DNA of 64,000 nucleotides from Henricia sp. BOLD:AAB3569 (Eukaryota; Echinodermata; Asteroidea; Spinulosida; Echinasteridae): NCBI GenBank assembly GCA_037783545.1, contig JBBELK010000105.1:930001-994000 (forward strand), read 5' to 3'. The notes under the pieces are model-generated. The model was not told the DNA's origin, searched no databases, and saw only the letters and a list, made by a program, of their open reading frames with translations. A program made the translations under genes and the position numbers. This document shows positions 1-11,067 of this stretch, one piece after another; positions within the stretch are counted from its first letter, which is position 1, and each line of letters opens with the position of its first letter.

Positions 1-60
1 GGCACCCATAATATATACGCCAGTCGATAGAGAGAAGTAATGACGTCATGTAGTGCACCC

Positions 61-186
61 CCCTCCCCCATCCCCCTTCCCCCTCTCCTCCCTCCCTCCC
101 TCCCTCCCTCCCCCCCTCCCCCCCTCCCCCTCCCCCCTCCCCCCTCCCCCCTCCCCCCTCCCCCCTCCCCCCTCCCCCCTCCCCCC
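61..186. repeat. C/T-rich simple repeat (CCCCCT and CCCT units)
   Basis: An uninterrupted pyrimidine tract is built of CCCT units grading into regular CCCCCCT units towards the 3' end. It is a microsatellite, and its length is likely to vary between individuals. Polypurine/polypyrimidine tracts of this kind can form triplex or G-quadruplex structures on the G strand. Confidence 0.95.
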
Positions 187-1216
187 AAAAAATAAGCGGT
201 ATTGTCTTCAAAGGCTCAGACTCCATATATAGAGGGCGGGCAGGTATGGGTGTGGCAACCCAACCCAACCATGTCACCCGTGCAATAAACAAGGCGACAA
301 TTAAGTAGCCTCGACTTGACTTTAACAATCTGCAATCATCGACTCGCTTATGAAACACTGTAACTCAAAAGTTGAATAGCCATGACCTTTTTTTTTTGAC
401 AGATACACATCACAAATATTGTGATGTCCACCTCGCCTACACATTATAGCCTGAAAACACTAAGCTTTTAACTCATCGATGGCGCAAAGGAGCAAATTGT
501 ATTTGTTCCTTCCTCCCCATGAAATCGGAGAGAGGGTGGGCGTCACCGGTCTCATTGTACTTGTGTGCACCAAAATGTAGGGACCTTAGTAGCGCGCTTA
601 CCCACATAAAACAGTCGTTGAAAGGTTAATTTCCTTTTGTAACTTTTTCGAGTCGCACTCTGAAATTGGTGCAAAGAATACATTAGATTAAAAGTTTCAC
701 TGATTTTATCTTGAATGAATGACGCAAGAATAATACAAAATAAGTATATTGGTTGGTGTAATGTATTATTTTGTTTGTTTCTTCCACGTGCATAAACTTA
801 CACTTTTTCAGAAAACAATTTTACGACTGAAATTCAGACTACCAATGTAAATAAACAACACAGTCTGTCTCTTGCACCCAGACTTCATATAACGTAAAAT
901 GCACGTACATTTGGGGTGACACCAGCCTGGTTGTTTTTCACTGCGATTTGGTTGAAACATCAACAGCGGGATTTTCGCAGAATATGGTCCGTATTTCCCC
1001 TTTTTCTTAGCTTTTGCAAACGTTTTGAGTGAATATATAAGAATTTCATACAGTGGTAAACACTGGAGACCTTGTGTACTTACAGAGTCTGTGGGAGAGC
1101 AAGACAAAAACGGTCAGAATATTTTGTGACCTTGTTCATGTTGTTCACAACCACAGTTGAACAGAACCAGACATAAAACAGTACAAACGTGTATGATAAT
1201 GTTTATATGTTTAGGG

Positions 1217-1318
1217 GCGGTGCCCGGCGGGGGCAGGGGGGGGGGGGGGGGGGGGGGGGGGGAGGGGGGAGGGGGGGGGGGGGGGGGGGGGGGGGAGGGG
1301 GGGGAGGGGGGGGGGGGG
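1217..1318. repeat. G-rich simple repeat
   Basis: About 100 bases of almost pure G with scattered A. It lies in the 5' flank or first intron of the CLCC1-like gene. The glycine-rich and proline-rich frames that cross it are artefacts of composition. Its length is probably unreliable in any assembly. Confidence 0.95.
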
Positions 1319-1611
1319 AACTTTATCCTCCAAGGGTAAAGTGGTTGATGTTTCGACCAATGTATCCCCCATAGTTCTAGGGGTAAGGGGCAATAATTGA
1401 AAAGTGCATGGCTGAAAAAAAGTGTTTCCTCACAAAATCTTAAAATGTCTCACAAAATTTGGGTTTTTCAATCAAATCTGCACTTACCAATATTTGATGA
1501 GTCATTAAAAAAAAACAATTCTGATCAACTTCTTAATCTTAATTCTTACTGTTTGAAATATCACAATTGATCTTTCTTCATTGTGTAAAATTTCAGGAAC
1601 GACTCCGAGCA

Positions 1612-4600
1612 ATGTTTGTGATGCTACTGGTTGCCGTGACAACCGTATCAATATATGGAGATGGGGACGAAGCATCGTCAACGTCGGGAGGCAAGGAAGA
1701 GGAGGACTCCATGTTTGAAGGGTTTCCAAATCGAGCAAAGCCAAGTGATTATATTGACCCTTCAGACATTCTGAACTTTGACCCTGCCTCTAGAACGATG
1801 CACAGACAAAATGGAAAAGCACAAACAGATGATATAGTGAGTGAAACCTTAAAACAACAGTGACTGATACTTGGTTAAATAAAATTATGGGTATTTTTTC
1901 CTTATACATTGAACAAAGATTTGAAGGAAATTACATCCTGGAATCAACAGATCATCCAATTTTAAGGCTTCCCACTAGCACTTTTGTCTCAAATGTTGCA
2001 TTTCTGAAATAAATAAATGATAAAATTACTGCATAAAGTAATGCACAAAATTACGGCGCACGCGGGAATGGTTATCTTGTGCACTAACTGAATGCAATTT
2101 TAAAAGGAGAAAATTTGATTTTTCTACAGAAAAGCAACATTTGCGACAAAAGTGCAAGAGGGAAGTATATCTTAAAATTAGATTATCTGTTGATTCCAGG
2201 AGGTAATTTCCTTTAAATCAATGCATACGGAAAAAATACCAAATTATGTTCTGATTCTTCATTCCCCCAAAAAAATCAAAATCACAAGGTTTTAAAAATA
2301 AATGAAATAAAATGAAATAAAAACCACTGACATAGTCCGTGATGAGTTTTCCTCTCATATCTACAATGGAACATTTCTTCATGGTCTCTTTACAGATTTC
2401 TTCAGGCTAATGAGCTACAGTTCAAAGTGTACTTCTTTAATTTGAGGTATCCTTGGACATCAGTGTCCAAAATATTTTAATAAAAAGGCAGTTGTACTAC
2501 AGTATTAGGAGGAATGAAACATGTTCTCATATTTTGTTTTTTCGTTGCCATTTACAGATAATCATGGAAGAACTTCAACAGGACCTGATACAGTGTCGGC
2601 AAAATCTGGCTGTTTTACATGATAAGACACTCATTGATGCGATGTATGACAAAAACGAGGCCCATGATGTAAGTACAGCAATGCCTTGAGATATTCCATA
2701 TCAAGAGCCACATTTTCTTAAATAATTTCAGGACTCCTTGTTAAATCCGGAAAAAGCGTCCATACATAAAGTACGTACGCACAAAATGGCAACTTTTTGA
2801 CCCCCCTGTACACATATTCCGTGACGTCACCCATATGCTTTAACGTTGGGTGTACGCATTGGCTCCAACCCCCTCCCCCTCCCCTCCCCCTCCCTCCCTC
2901 CGTGCGTACGTACTTTATGGACGGCCCCAAAGGTTGGTTTGGTTAAATTTAAAGCCACTTCCAAGGTAAATGTATACAGCACAAGGATGTTTTTTTTCTT
3001 CTGGGTTTTCCTGAATCTTTGCTTTTTTCTCAGTGGTTTTTGACAAATATCTTTCTGGGAATCCCGAAACAAGTCACATTCCTTGAGTAAATCCTCGCTG
3101 GATTGAGTTGATTAGAATAGATTCCAATCTTGGAATGAGAATTAAAATGTGAACCAATTCCCTTGAAGTTTGATTTTTAAGATTTCAGTGTATATTTTGG
3201 AGTTATTCCTGTCTCTCCCCAATGGGAAAATGGCAGAGTAGACTAGTTGCTAATACCTTGAAATGATTTCACCTATCAGAAAGTGGGAATGTGCAGGAAG
3301 GATCTGAAAACCTGCCAAGCGGACCTGTCTGACTGCAAGTTGGGGTACGAGCTCAACCAGTCGTTATCATCCGATGACTCGGCTGGTTCACCGTGCAAGC
3401 TGGAGGAAATGTTCTTCCGTCGATTTGCAAAGCATTTCATTGGCATGTTAATTCAAGAGGTCAGTAATTTGCACTTAGGTGTAAGAGTATGCTAAGAGGA
3501 GTAATAGCTTTTAGCTCATTCCTGAAATAGAGGTCCAAAAATAGTGTCCCAGTAACATTAGACACTTAGTGTTGCAAAGTCTAACAAATTGTAACTACCA
3601 TGCAAGTAGTTTAAGGAAATTTGTGCTGGTTGGAAAAATAAGCTTCTCGGGTCTGAAATTATCTTTTCTATAATAATAGCAGGTTTTTATATAGCACCAT
3701 TCCATATAGATCGTGGCGCTGTTGCCATTAATTACCGCTGCCCTCAGAAAATCACCAGAACCATTTTGTTTATTAAAACTGGTAAATGAACGTGTTTGTT
3801 GCATGACCATTTAAACAAATGTTGGTGTCCCATTTATGACACACAATTTCTTCAAATTAGTTTATTGTGGGGACTCTTTACATACATAAGACAGTCATTC
3901 TGGGAACCAATTAAAATTAATCTGTAAATGACGACTTTAACCTTTGAGCATTTGTCTGAAACTTTTTTTTTGCAGCACAATGATGAAGAAGACAATCCCC
4001 TTGGAGCAGAGGTTCGGGTTGAATTGTCTCAATATGATTGGAGCAAACTGCGGCAATTTGTACAACAGAAAGGAAAAATCAAACTCGTTGATGCTTACGA
4101 TCTGATGGTGGATATGTTAGTAACCATTCGTCATGATAACGTCACTGAAGATACCAGCTGGCTGGAGAGAATGACTGGAATGGATGCTAGTGATATCAGA
4201 TTTGTGAGTTTTGGGTTTTGTTTTTGTTTAGTTTTATGTTGTCACTTTTGTTGAGAGAAACTTAACGGTTTCGCAGTATCACCACCTCTTAAACACTGAG
4301 TTTGTACCGAGTTACAAACAAAATTGAGCAAACCGATTCTGGTTAAAAGTATATATGTATGAAAATAAGTCACATCCAGAACATCCATGGTGTTATATCA
4401 TTAACCATAACAATAGCCTAAAGTTCAAACAATTAACACAATAAGAAACAATTGATACTATAGTGTTAACAAAACGTGTTTGCCAACTTTTGTGTAACCA
4501 AATTTTGCCTCTTCTAGCTCCAGATTAAATTTGAATCAGTAAGTCCAATCTACATTATTCAAAGTACGTGGAATGTTAATACATGACAACCATGCCCAAA

Positions 4601-7600
4601 AATGAGGAAAATAACAAATTAATCAGTCATGTTGAAAATACTCTCATGCACTAATTCTTATGTCTCAATTCCAGTATGTACTCCTGATCATCCTCATCAT
4701 CATAGTAGTATGGTTTGAGTCAAGGACCAAGACATCATGGTGGCAACAACTCACTGCGGCCATGTTTGTTCTTTTCTTCATTAGTGTTGTGTGGAACTGG
4801 ATCTTTCTTTACAAAGTATGCGAATTTTATGTTACACAGTTCATAATTCTCCAGTTCAGTTCTCACGAACGCGAACGTTAATCTGATGTACTGGTAAATC
4901 TGACATCAAACATTTTGAGCTAAAACTTTGTGAAAGTTGAAATTAGTTCAACTTTGCAGCGTGAAACCTTCGCTATAATGTCAAATTTTCAGCTTTTGAT
5001 AGGGGTACTGGTATATGCGTTCTTTTGGGCAGATGACCATATTTTGTGTTAGTAATCTGTGAAATTCCATTTTTATCGCTTGGGATTGAAATAATTGGGA
5101 TTGAAATAATCTTATATAATTCATACACGATTCGATACAAATGTGCCGAATCTGGATACAGTGAAAAACAACTTGGCTCTACCAGGATTCGAACCGCGGA
5201 CCTTCTGCTTCACATGCAGATGCCCTACCAATTGAGCTATGAAGCCAACTGGTGGTCTCGAATCACGGTAACTAGTGCGTATGTTCCTCACTGATTGGGA
5301 TTGGCTATCACGTGAGCTTAGCAAGGCCTACAATGAGATAACCACCCCTCCCGGAGATCACTTAAGATACGCCTCAAAAGCCTGCCCGACGTGCGCCCCA
5401 CATTTGTATCGAATTTATTCACCCTGGCGGTCCCTTGGTCATAATCCCTAAAATAATCACTTATTCATAATTTCATGTACAGAATAGCCTTCACTCTTGT
5501 ACACATTCTTTCCGAAACAGGAAAAATTGGCGCTAAAAATTTCTAAGATGGAACGATTTGGAAGAAACATCCCAGCAGAATGCAATCCAGACAGGATGAC
5601 ATGGATGGGCTCATTAAAAGAAGTTATAAGGAAACAGATGACATTGCAAGAAGATCCGTGTGATGCTTACCATAAAGATGTCCTTGTAGATCCAATCTAT
5701 GAGGTTCCTCCTACACGGGTAATCTAGCTTACTCATCTTGGCACAGTTTTATACTTAGTCAACTTAAAGGCCCAAATACAAGATTTAGGTTTTGGGTTGT
5801 ATGACCATGGATCTAGCCTAAATAGGACGGCAGTTTTCTTGAAAGCATGGACACAGTTTTTAACACTTTTCTCAGAAAACAAAATCATTTCATAAGGCCA
5901 AACAAAATAAATGGTGCGTTTAGGGTAACGGCCTAAAAAAAATCCAGGTAGGTAGGTAGGAAAATAATTTTATTTTGTCATTTTTTTTTACATTTCAGTT
6001 CATGCCTTTGCGTGTTGTTTTGCAATGTTTGAAACTCACTATTAACACTATTAACAATGTTCATGTACAACTGTGGAAAATGTTATGTTCGTTGGAAATT
6101 ATTGCAAATAGTGCTCATTTAAAATTATCAACTTGAAAATTGGCAATTAAAAGTTTGAAGTCGGCAATTTGGCCTAAAAAATTCCAGGTCGGTCGGGTTA
6201 CCGTAAACACACCATTTATTTTGTTTGGCCTAAAGCAGTCTCTTTGTCGAATGTTGCTACTTTGCTTCATCGAACAAAGAGATTATAATCTTCGTTGAAT
6301 GAAGAGGTTTGCGTTCACATTTGGAAATCTTTCATCCAATCTTTGTCGAATGAATCAATTCCCATAATTCAAACAGGAGCAATGCCTAATCTCTGCAATG
6401 GGAGACTTTTAAGATGCTTGGTGGCAGCAAACTAACCGGTCTTTTTCCTTTGTCTACGTCACATTGAACATGCGCACTGTGCAAAAGGACTGGTTTGTTT
6501 GCTGCCACCTAAGTGTTTCAAAAGTCTCCCATTGTCTGCCTTGGTATTCCTTCATTTGGATTGATTTTGACACCTGCAATTTTCATTCCACAGGCAATCT
6601 CCCACACCGTGTCCATCATGTTCATGGAGCCCTTGAAACCCCTAGGTAAACACATTGCCGATTTCCACCGTGAGTTGTTGAGGGACCTACCAATCGGAGT
6701 AGGTTTCCTGGCTCTGTTCACAGTGTATTTTGTCCTAGTCGTCATCGTGTTGGTACTGTGTTACGGCCCTCGTCGTGGTAGAGGGAGGGATGACGTCGCT
6801 TGGCAACGCATCAAGGAACTAGAAGATCGACTGCATGAACGGGAGGCCATTGAACGGAGACGGGAAAGACTCCAGGAGATAGAGGTAGGAATTTATTTTA
6901 TTATTTTTAAATTGCCCTAAACGAGGCCACAATGGCTACTCAATGTGAAGGATAAAGACCACCGCACACCTTTGCAATTTACTAGCTCACCGGACCATTG
7001 GAAACGGAAAAATCAAACAAGTTTGATTTACACTGGTTGTGGGGTGTACGGTCAAATCGGCCGGAATTGTTTCAGCGCACACCTTTCTGGTTTATAGGCT
7101 GATAGGCTGACTGGCCGGTAGATCGCAAAGGTGTGCAGCGGGCTTAAGATAGTTGTAGGAAGACGTATTTACAGTGTGAAACGACATAGAAAGAGGATTG
7201 CCCATTTACCACAGAGATACACCACTGACTCAGAAAACTGCAAAAAAATATTCAGCAGTTTTCAGAAATACTGGATAAGCCTCCTGTGCCAAACATTGTC
7301 GAATGCTTTTGAGATGTCAAGAGCTAGCTTCTCCACACTTCTCCGCACTTCTCCAATCTTCTTCTTCTATGACGATGCGTTCATCTTTGTCTTATTCCCC
7401 ATAGTATGTGTCGGGCATGAGTGCGTTTGCACAACCGCACAGTAGCGCGTGTGATCTACTGTTGTTTTGAGAGAATCACTGTCCGCGGTGCAAGTTTTCT
7501 TAATCTCATTGTGTTGAACAATGTCAACACGGATCAAACTATTTTTCCTGCAATCCTCGCTTTGGTTGCGTTCATTTAAATAGGGAAAAAGGGAACACGA

Positions 7601-8663
7601 CTGCACCATGATAAAGGTCTATAGAGAAAGTTCTATCTGATGTTGCCACCATAAACCTTCAACTTAATAATGTTTCATTCACCATGCAAGTTTTGAAACT
7701 TTACTTGGTATTTGATTGCAGAATCCTCGGCCTGGTGTAGTGCGAGAACAACCACCTCTGGTGCAGCATGCCGGCGACAACAGACTGCAGTTGGACGTTC
7801 TACAAGGTGGACAACACTGTAACAGGCACATTAGTGAGCCCCTATCTGGTATGGGTATCCCGCCTAGGGTGAAGCAACGAAGACTACGGATGAGCAGTGA
7901 ATCTGCTGTGCAGCAGCGTAGCCAACAGCGACCTGTGACGTTGCGAGATCTCGGGTCACGGAGCAGTAACAGGGAGCCTTATTACGGAGATGATTCCTCG
8001 GATGATGTAGACAATCACGATGGGAGCCCAAAAGGTGCAACAAGGCCTGGATCGGCAAGGAACAGTCCTCCAAGAGGGGCTTCCAGTAAGCCTCGCAAGA
8101 CGGAGATCCAAAGACAGCCGATTGAGTCTCCAAACTCAGAGATGGATTCCATGGAGCCTAATCCTGACGGAGCAAGGAGAAAGGACCCTAACGTGGTCGC
8201 AACTACAAGCCAAGGTGGACACTCCAAAGACGACAAGTCAAAGCTTGGAGGTAACTCTAAGGTTGTGACTAGGCCTGCAGTCAGAGGACTTGATCTTGAT
8301 GAAGATGTCGCAAAGATTAGGGCAAAAACATCAAAACCTGCTGAAGCAACTGACACTGTCTCGTCTCCCGTAACCCCTGCCTCGTCAACAGACTCGGAGC
8401 CTTTCATCGCTCCACCACCAGGCTGCGACAGCCCATCCAGTGTCTCAGTCATTGAAGGTGACTCAAGTCCGACGTCTCGAGGCAGTCTTGATGGCGATGA
8501 CCACCTACAAGGTCTGGGAATGTCGTTGAGTGGAAGCATTGATATTATTGAGCCTATTGGGACCGTTGGAGGAGAGGGCGAGGAAGGAAACAAGAGCGAG
8601 GACGGCTCGGATGAGTTTGAAGTGCTGTCTAGAGAACAGTTTCAGACTGGTTATCTGGAATAG
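1612..8663 (+). CDS. CLCC1: CLCC1-like ER chloride channel (CLIC-like protein 1), complete
   Basis: Coding exons: 1612-1836, 2558-2668, 3280-3459, 3976-4203, 4675-4815, 5521-5718, 6594-6884, 7722-8663. They join to 771 codons with every junction in phase 0. CLCC1 (MCLC) is an ER-membrane anion channel linked to ER ion balance. Seen in the translation: a hydrophobic N-terminal signal sequence beginning MFVMLLVAV; an acidic and Cys-containing lumenal part; two close membrane segments at about residues 250-265 and 274-293; a segment with EPLK and FHRELLRDLP; a third membrane helix at about 394-418 ending CYG; then a basic coiled-coil stretch. The last exon is a 313-residue Ser/Asp/Pro-rich cytosolic tail ending EFEVLSREQFQTGYLE. 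The start was chosen because it opens the signal sequence just after a splice acceptor. The order of conserved segments matches the family; the tail is poorly conserved, as in other members. Confidence 0.93.
2756..2925. mobile_element. MITE-like inverted repeat in CLCC1 intron
   Basis: The ends are inverted copies of GTCCATAAAGTACGTACGCAC (the left copy has a small insertion), about 20 bp long. They enclose a short body with a C/T-rich tract. It lies wholly within the intron between coding exons 2 and 3. No coding capacity; class not assigned. Confidence 0.75.
5120..5440 (-). mobile_element. Composite element: tRNA-like core inside inverted repeats
   Basis: The ends carry inverted copies of ATTCGATACAAATGTG (about 5130-5146) and CACATTTGTATCGAAT (about 5398-5415). 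Inside, on the minus strand at about 5172-5249, is a tRNA-like sequence with an A box (TAGCTCAATTGGTAGGG) and a B box (GGTTCGAATCC). Its anticodon-like loop ATGTGAA would read GTG (His). The same core and flanks recur at 14080-14275, 40440-40580 and 56445-56770, so this is a dispersed family rather than a functional tRNA gene. Confidence 0.75.
5897..6230. mobile_element. MITE with 27-bp terminal inverted repeats
   Basis: The left end GGCCAAACAAAATAAATGG (continuing TGCGTTTA) and the right end, its reverse complement ending TTTGTTTGGCC, match almost base for base. A second inner pair (GGCCTAAAAAA...CCAGGT) is present too. Non-coding; sits in the intron between coding exons 6 and 7 of the CLCC1-like gene. 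Confidence 0.8.
6397..6540. mobile_element. MITE family F, copy 1
   Basis: The ends are inverted copies of CAATGGGAGACTTTT followed by a GATGCTTGGTGGCAGCAAAC-like stretch. Related copies lie at 48233-48392 and 52262-52403. All three also share an inner segment with GTCTACGTCA and TTGAGCATGCGCA-like sequence. Confidence 0.8.
6960..7144. mobile_element. MITE-like inverted repeat in CLCC1 intron 7
   Basis: Inverted ends CCGCACACCTTTGC and GCAAAGGTGTGCAGCGG flank about 150 bp of non-coding sequence. A second inner pair (TCACCGGACC and GCTGACTGGCCGG) is weaker. Single copy in this window. Confidence 0.7.
7370..7624. mobile_element. Fragment related to the TATAGACCTTTATCA element
   Basis: The right end (GATAAAGGTCTATAG) and inner motifs (CATCTTTGTCTTATTCCCCATAGT, GAGAATCACTGTCC) match, in inverted orientation, the complete element at 30639-30932. 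The left end is degraded. Confidence 0.6.
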
Positions 8664-8701
8664 ATGCTTTGCATTGGCAGACATGTTGGGAGACAGGTTC
8701 T

Positions 8702-8834
8702 TATAGACCTTATCGAATAGCTGCCATCTTGTAGGGCAACTTTTGTTTAAATTGGTCAACAATGAAAGCACAAAATGTCCTCACCGAACAAAGAAACTGC
8801 CCTACAAGATGGCAGCTATTCGATATACTCTATA
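8702..8834. mobile_element. TA-flanked MITE family D, copy 1
   Basis: Inverted ends begin TATAGACCTTATCGAATAGC and continue TGCCATCTTGTAGGGC; the right end repeats them in reverse. Further copies are at 21953-22110, 31185-31328 and 50780-50902, with a fragment at 29330-29382. A TA target duplication suggests a Tc1/mariner-type origin (inference). Confidence 0.8.
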
Positions 8835-9906
8835 TTTAAATGATGCCTGCTCATGCATGATACAATTAGGTAGTGACAATGTGATTGCCCCCTAACATGG
8901 CTGTTGTGCAAAGGATCTATACAAAGCCTTTTGAGCTCAGATGTTTTTCTCTGACTTTTCTGGAGACGGGGGCAATAAACCTAAAACGTAATGATGTCAT
9001 GTTTTGTTTACATGTATGCTTTCCTATGGCCCTATATGGTCTGGTACCATACCCTGAGACTCGGACATAGAATAGACCGATCCAGTATGTTCCGCCCACG
9101 TAGAAACACATCTAGCAACTTCAAAGTGCGCACAATTATTAGATTGTTTGGATCACCAAAAGACCCCGTGGATCACCAATGTCCTTCAGAATGATTGATT
9201 GGTTGAAATTTCAGGGGCGTGGCTTAAACGCTTCTTAATAGGTTCATTGTGTGCATGTAAACAAACCATGATGTCATTATGTCCTAGGTCTGTTGTTATT
9301 TGATGAGATGACCCCTTGCATTTTGTATGCCCTGGTCGGCAAATAGTGCCTCAGTAATAAAAACACTGCAATTAAGAGTTTAAGAGATTTTTGTTTTGTT
9401 TATTCATGAGGGAACAAATTACATTGTACCATAGTGCATAAGACTTACCGTCTATGCTGTGCCTTAAAAAAGAGCAAAGTGACGGATACCTTTTGCTACA
9501 CTTCATAAAAGATCCTTTGCCCTTTGGCCATTTTGTGTGCAGCTTTTCATATAAATGATGTGACGCTGGAAACACAAAGTGCCTACTCATGGCTGATGCA
9601 TGGTTACAAAGCATTAGGCCCCTAAGATGGCTGCCTGCAATAGGTATATTGCTTTGGCTCAACTCTAGTAAAATATTTCTATAGGCACATTTGAAAATAT
9701 ACAAACAATCTAAGTTGGCTCAAACATATGTGGTCCGCTCTGCAAACGGGGAGAATATGTCACGCTAGGTCGAGTTTTAGTGACCATGATAAGAAATCTG
9801 TGGAAGATGGTCGATCAGTGTAGCGAAATTGGTTGGCATGGATTTGCCCCACTGCATTGTTGAAAAAAAGAGTGGCAAACAAGAGATTGTTGTGGTTCTC
9901 CGGCGG

Positions 9907-9983
9907 GATGCCCAGATAGCTCAGTTGGTAGAGCAGTTGGCCATGTATGCCAAGGACCTGGGTTCGAATCCCAGTCGGGGCAC
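9907..9983 (+). other. tRNA-like sequence (probably SINE-derived pseudo-tRNA)
   Basis: It has an A box (TAGCTCAGTTGGTAGAGC), a B box (GGTTCGAATCC), a five-pair T stem and a seven-pair acceptor (GCCCAGA with TCGGGGC) with one mismatch. The anticodon stem TTGGC/GCCAA encloses the loop CATGTAT, which lacks the universal U33. That argues against a functional tRNA. No SINE tail is obvious. Confidence 0.6.
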
Positions 9984-11067
9984 TGCAATTTTCTCGTGTT
10001 TTTAAATTCATCTCCAAATATCTTATTTGAAGGAAAAAAAGTAATATGAAGTCATACTATTACAATGTCTAAAACATACTTCGTTGCTGTAAATACATGT
10101 ATGTCTTAAATGATGTGTAAAACTACAAGATTTCATTGCAAAACAAAACTTAAGATTTGCTTTTTTTTGTGCATTATTTTGTAAGTATTACGTATAAGGT
10201 TATTTACAGATGACACATTTTATAGAAGGCTACATTATTTATCATTTTATTTTGTATTTATTGCTATAAATGTTTGAAAAAGGTATCTAGACAAATTAAG
10301 TGTGGAAAATGAGTAGATTTAATAAGTGATATTGAGTGTTTCTTGTGAAAGTTTTATCATTGTAAAAAGTTATGTGCTTTGATGGCATTCTTAATATGTC
10401 ATGGTAATGATGATTTTATCAATAAAATTATTGAAGTTATTTATACCTTGTTTTCAAGCAAATTTGAATTCTTAATCCTGATTGGTGGATCCATCGACTG
10501 TGTTACATATAGGTGTATCGACCCTTTACACCAACAGCCTTGTTTGGGGGAATGACTTCGTATTCAAATGATGTGACAACGGGTCTTTTGGAACGATGGT
10601 GGACACAATAGGAGGGCGCACTATAAATATGAGATAAATGTGGAATAACCAAAAGCATATCACAATAATTTGGTTTTTAGTGGCACACTCTATTTAATGG
10701 CCTGGAGATGGCTCTTCAGGGCCTCCGTAATTTGCTGGTTGGCTTGGTTATGTGTCGCCTCTAGAGGGCGTCACTTCTAGCCGCTGGCTTCAAAAAAGTC
10801 TGAAACTGTGAACAGGTGAAAGTGCTGTAGGCCTATTTATGATCAGAAATTCGACTATTTTCTTCACTAAACGTTAGGTTTAATTTGCGTGAATAACTCA
10901 AGGAGGGGTCCCGTTGTATGAGCAGCTTAACTTAGTACCCCGAGGCCAAGCGCCTGGCTGAGGCGGGCTGAGCACACATTCATGACATTGCGAATAGAGT
11001 GCAGTGGTTGCTTGATGAAAGTACTGCTAGCTGTTGCCATGGATATGGTCCTGGACAAATAAACAAC

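Larger units (their letters stand above)
1..1611. other. 5' flank of the CLCC1-like gene
   Basis: No coding exon can be supported here. The stretch holds a C/T-rich tract near its start, a G-rich tract at about 1217-1318, and AT-rich sequence between them. A 3' splice site (tttcag) at 1591-1596 lies 15 bases before the chosen start codon, so at least one 5' untranslated exon and the promoter must lie further upstream. I could not place either. The open frames at 808-1107 and across the G tract are low complexity or lack any recognisable domain, and are not annotated. Confidence 0.6.
8664..11067. other. Intergenic: CLCC1 3' UTR, MITE fragments, tRNA-like sequence
   Basis: No coding exon is visible between the CLCC1 stop and the dystrotelin-like start. 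Candidate CLCC1 poly(A) signals (AATAAA) occur at 8974-8979, 9356-9361 and 10421-10426; which is used cannot be decided here. The stretch also holds MITE copies (8702-8834, about 8835-8925, about 9505-9650) and a tRNA-like sequence at 9907-9983. The last 1 kb before 11068 should contain the promoter of the downstream gene; I see no clear TATA box. Confidence 0.6.

Noticed and set aside
1157..1393. Gly-rich and Pro-rich open frames
   Set aside because: They are translations of the G-rich simple repeat and depend only on composition.
5172..5249. tRNA-His gene on the minus strand
   Set aside because: The core looks tRNA-like with a GTG anticodon position, but acceptor mismatches and several dispersed copies with damaged anticodon arms mark it as part of a repeat family.
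8015..8593. 192-codon minus-strand open frame
   Set aside because: It is antisense to the last CLCC1 coding exon, which is supported by in-frame splicing and homology.
9907..9983. Functional tRNA-Thr
   Set aside because: The anticodon loop lacks U33, the spacing is off by one base, and the acceptor has a mismatch; a pseudo-tRNA is more likely.
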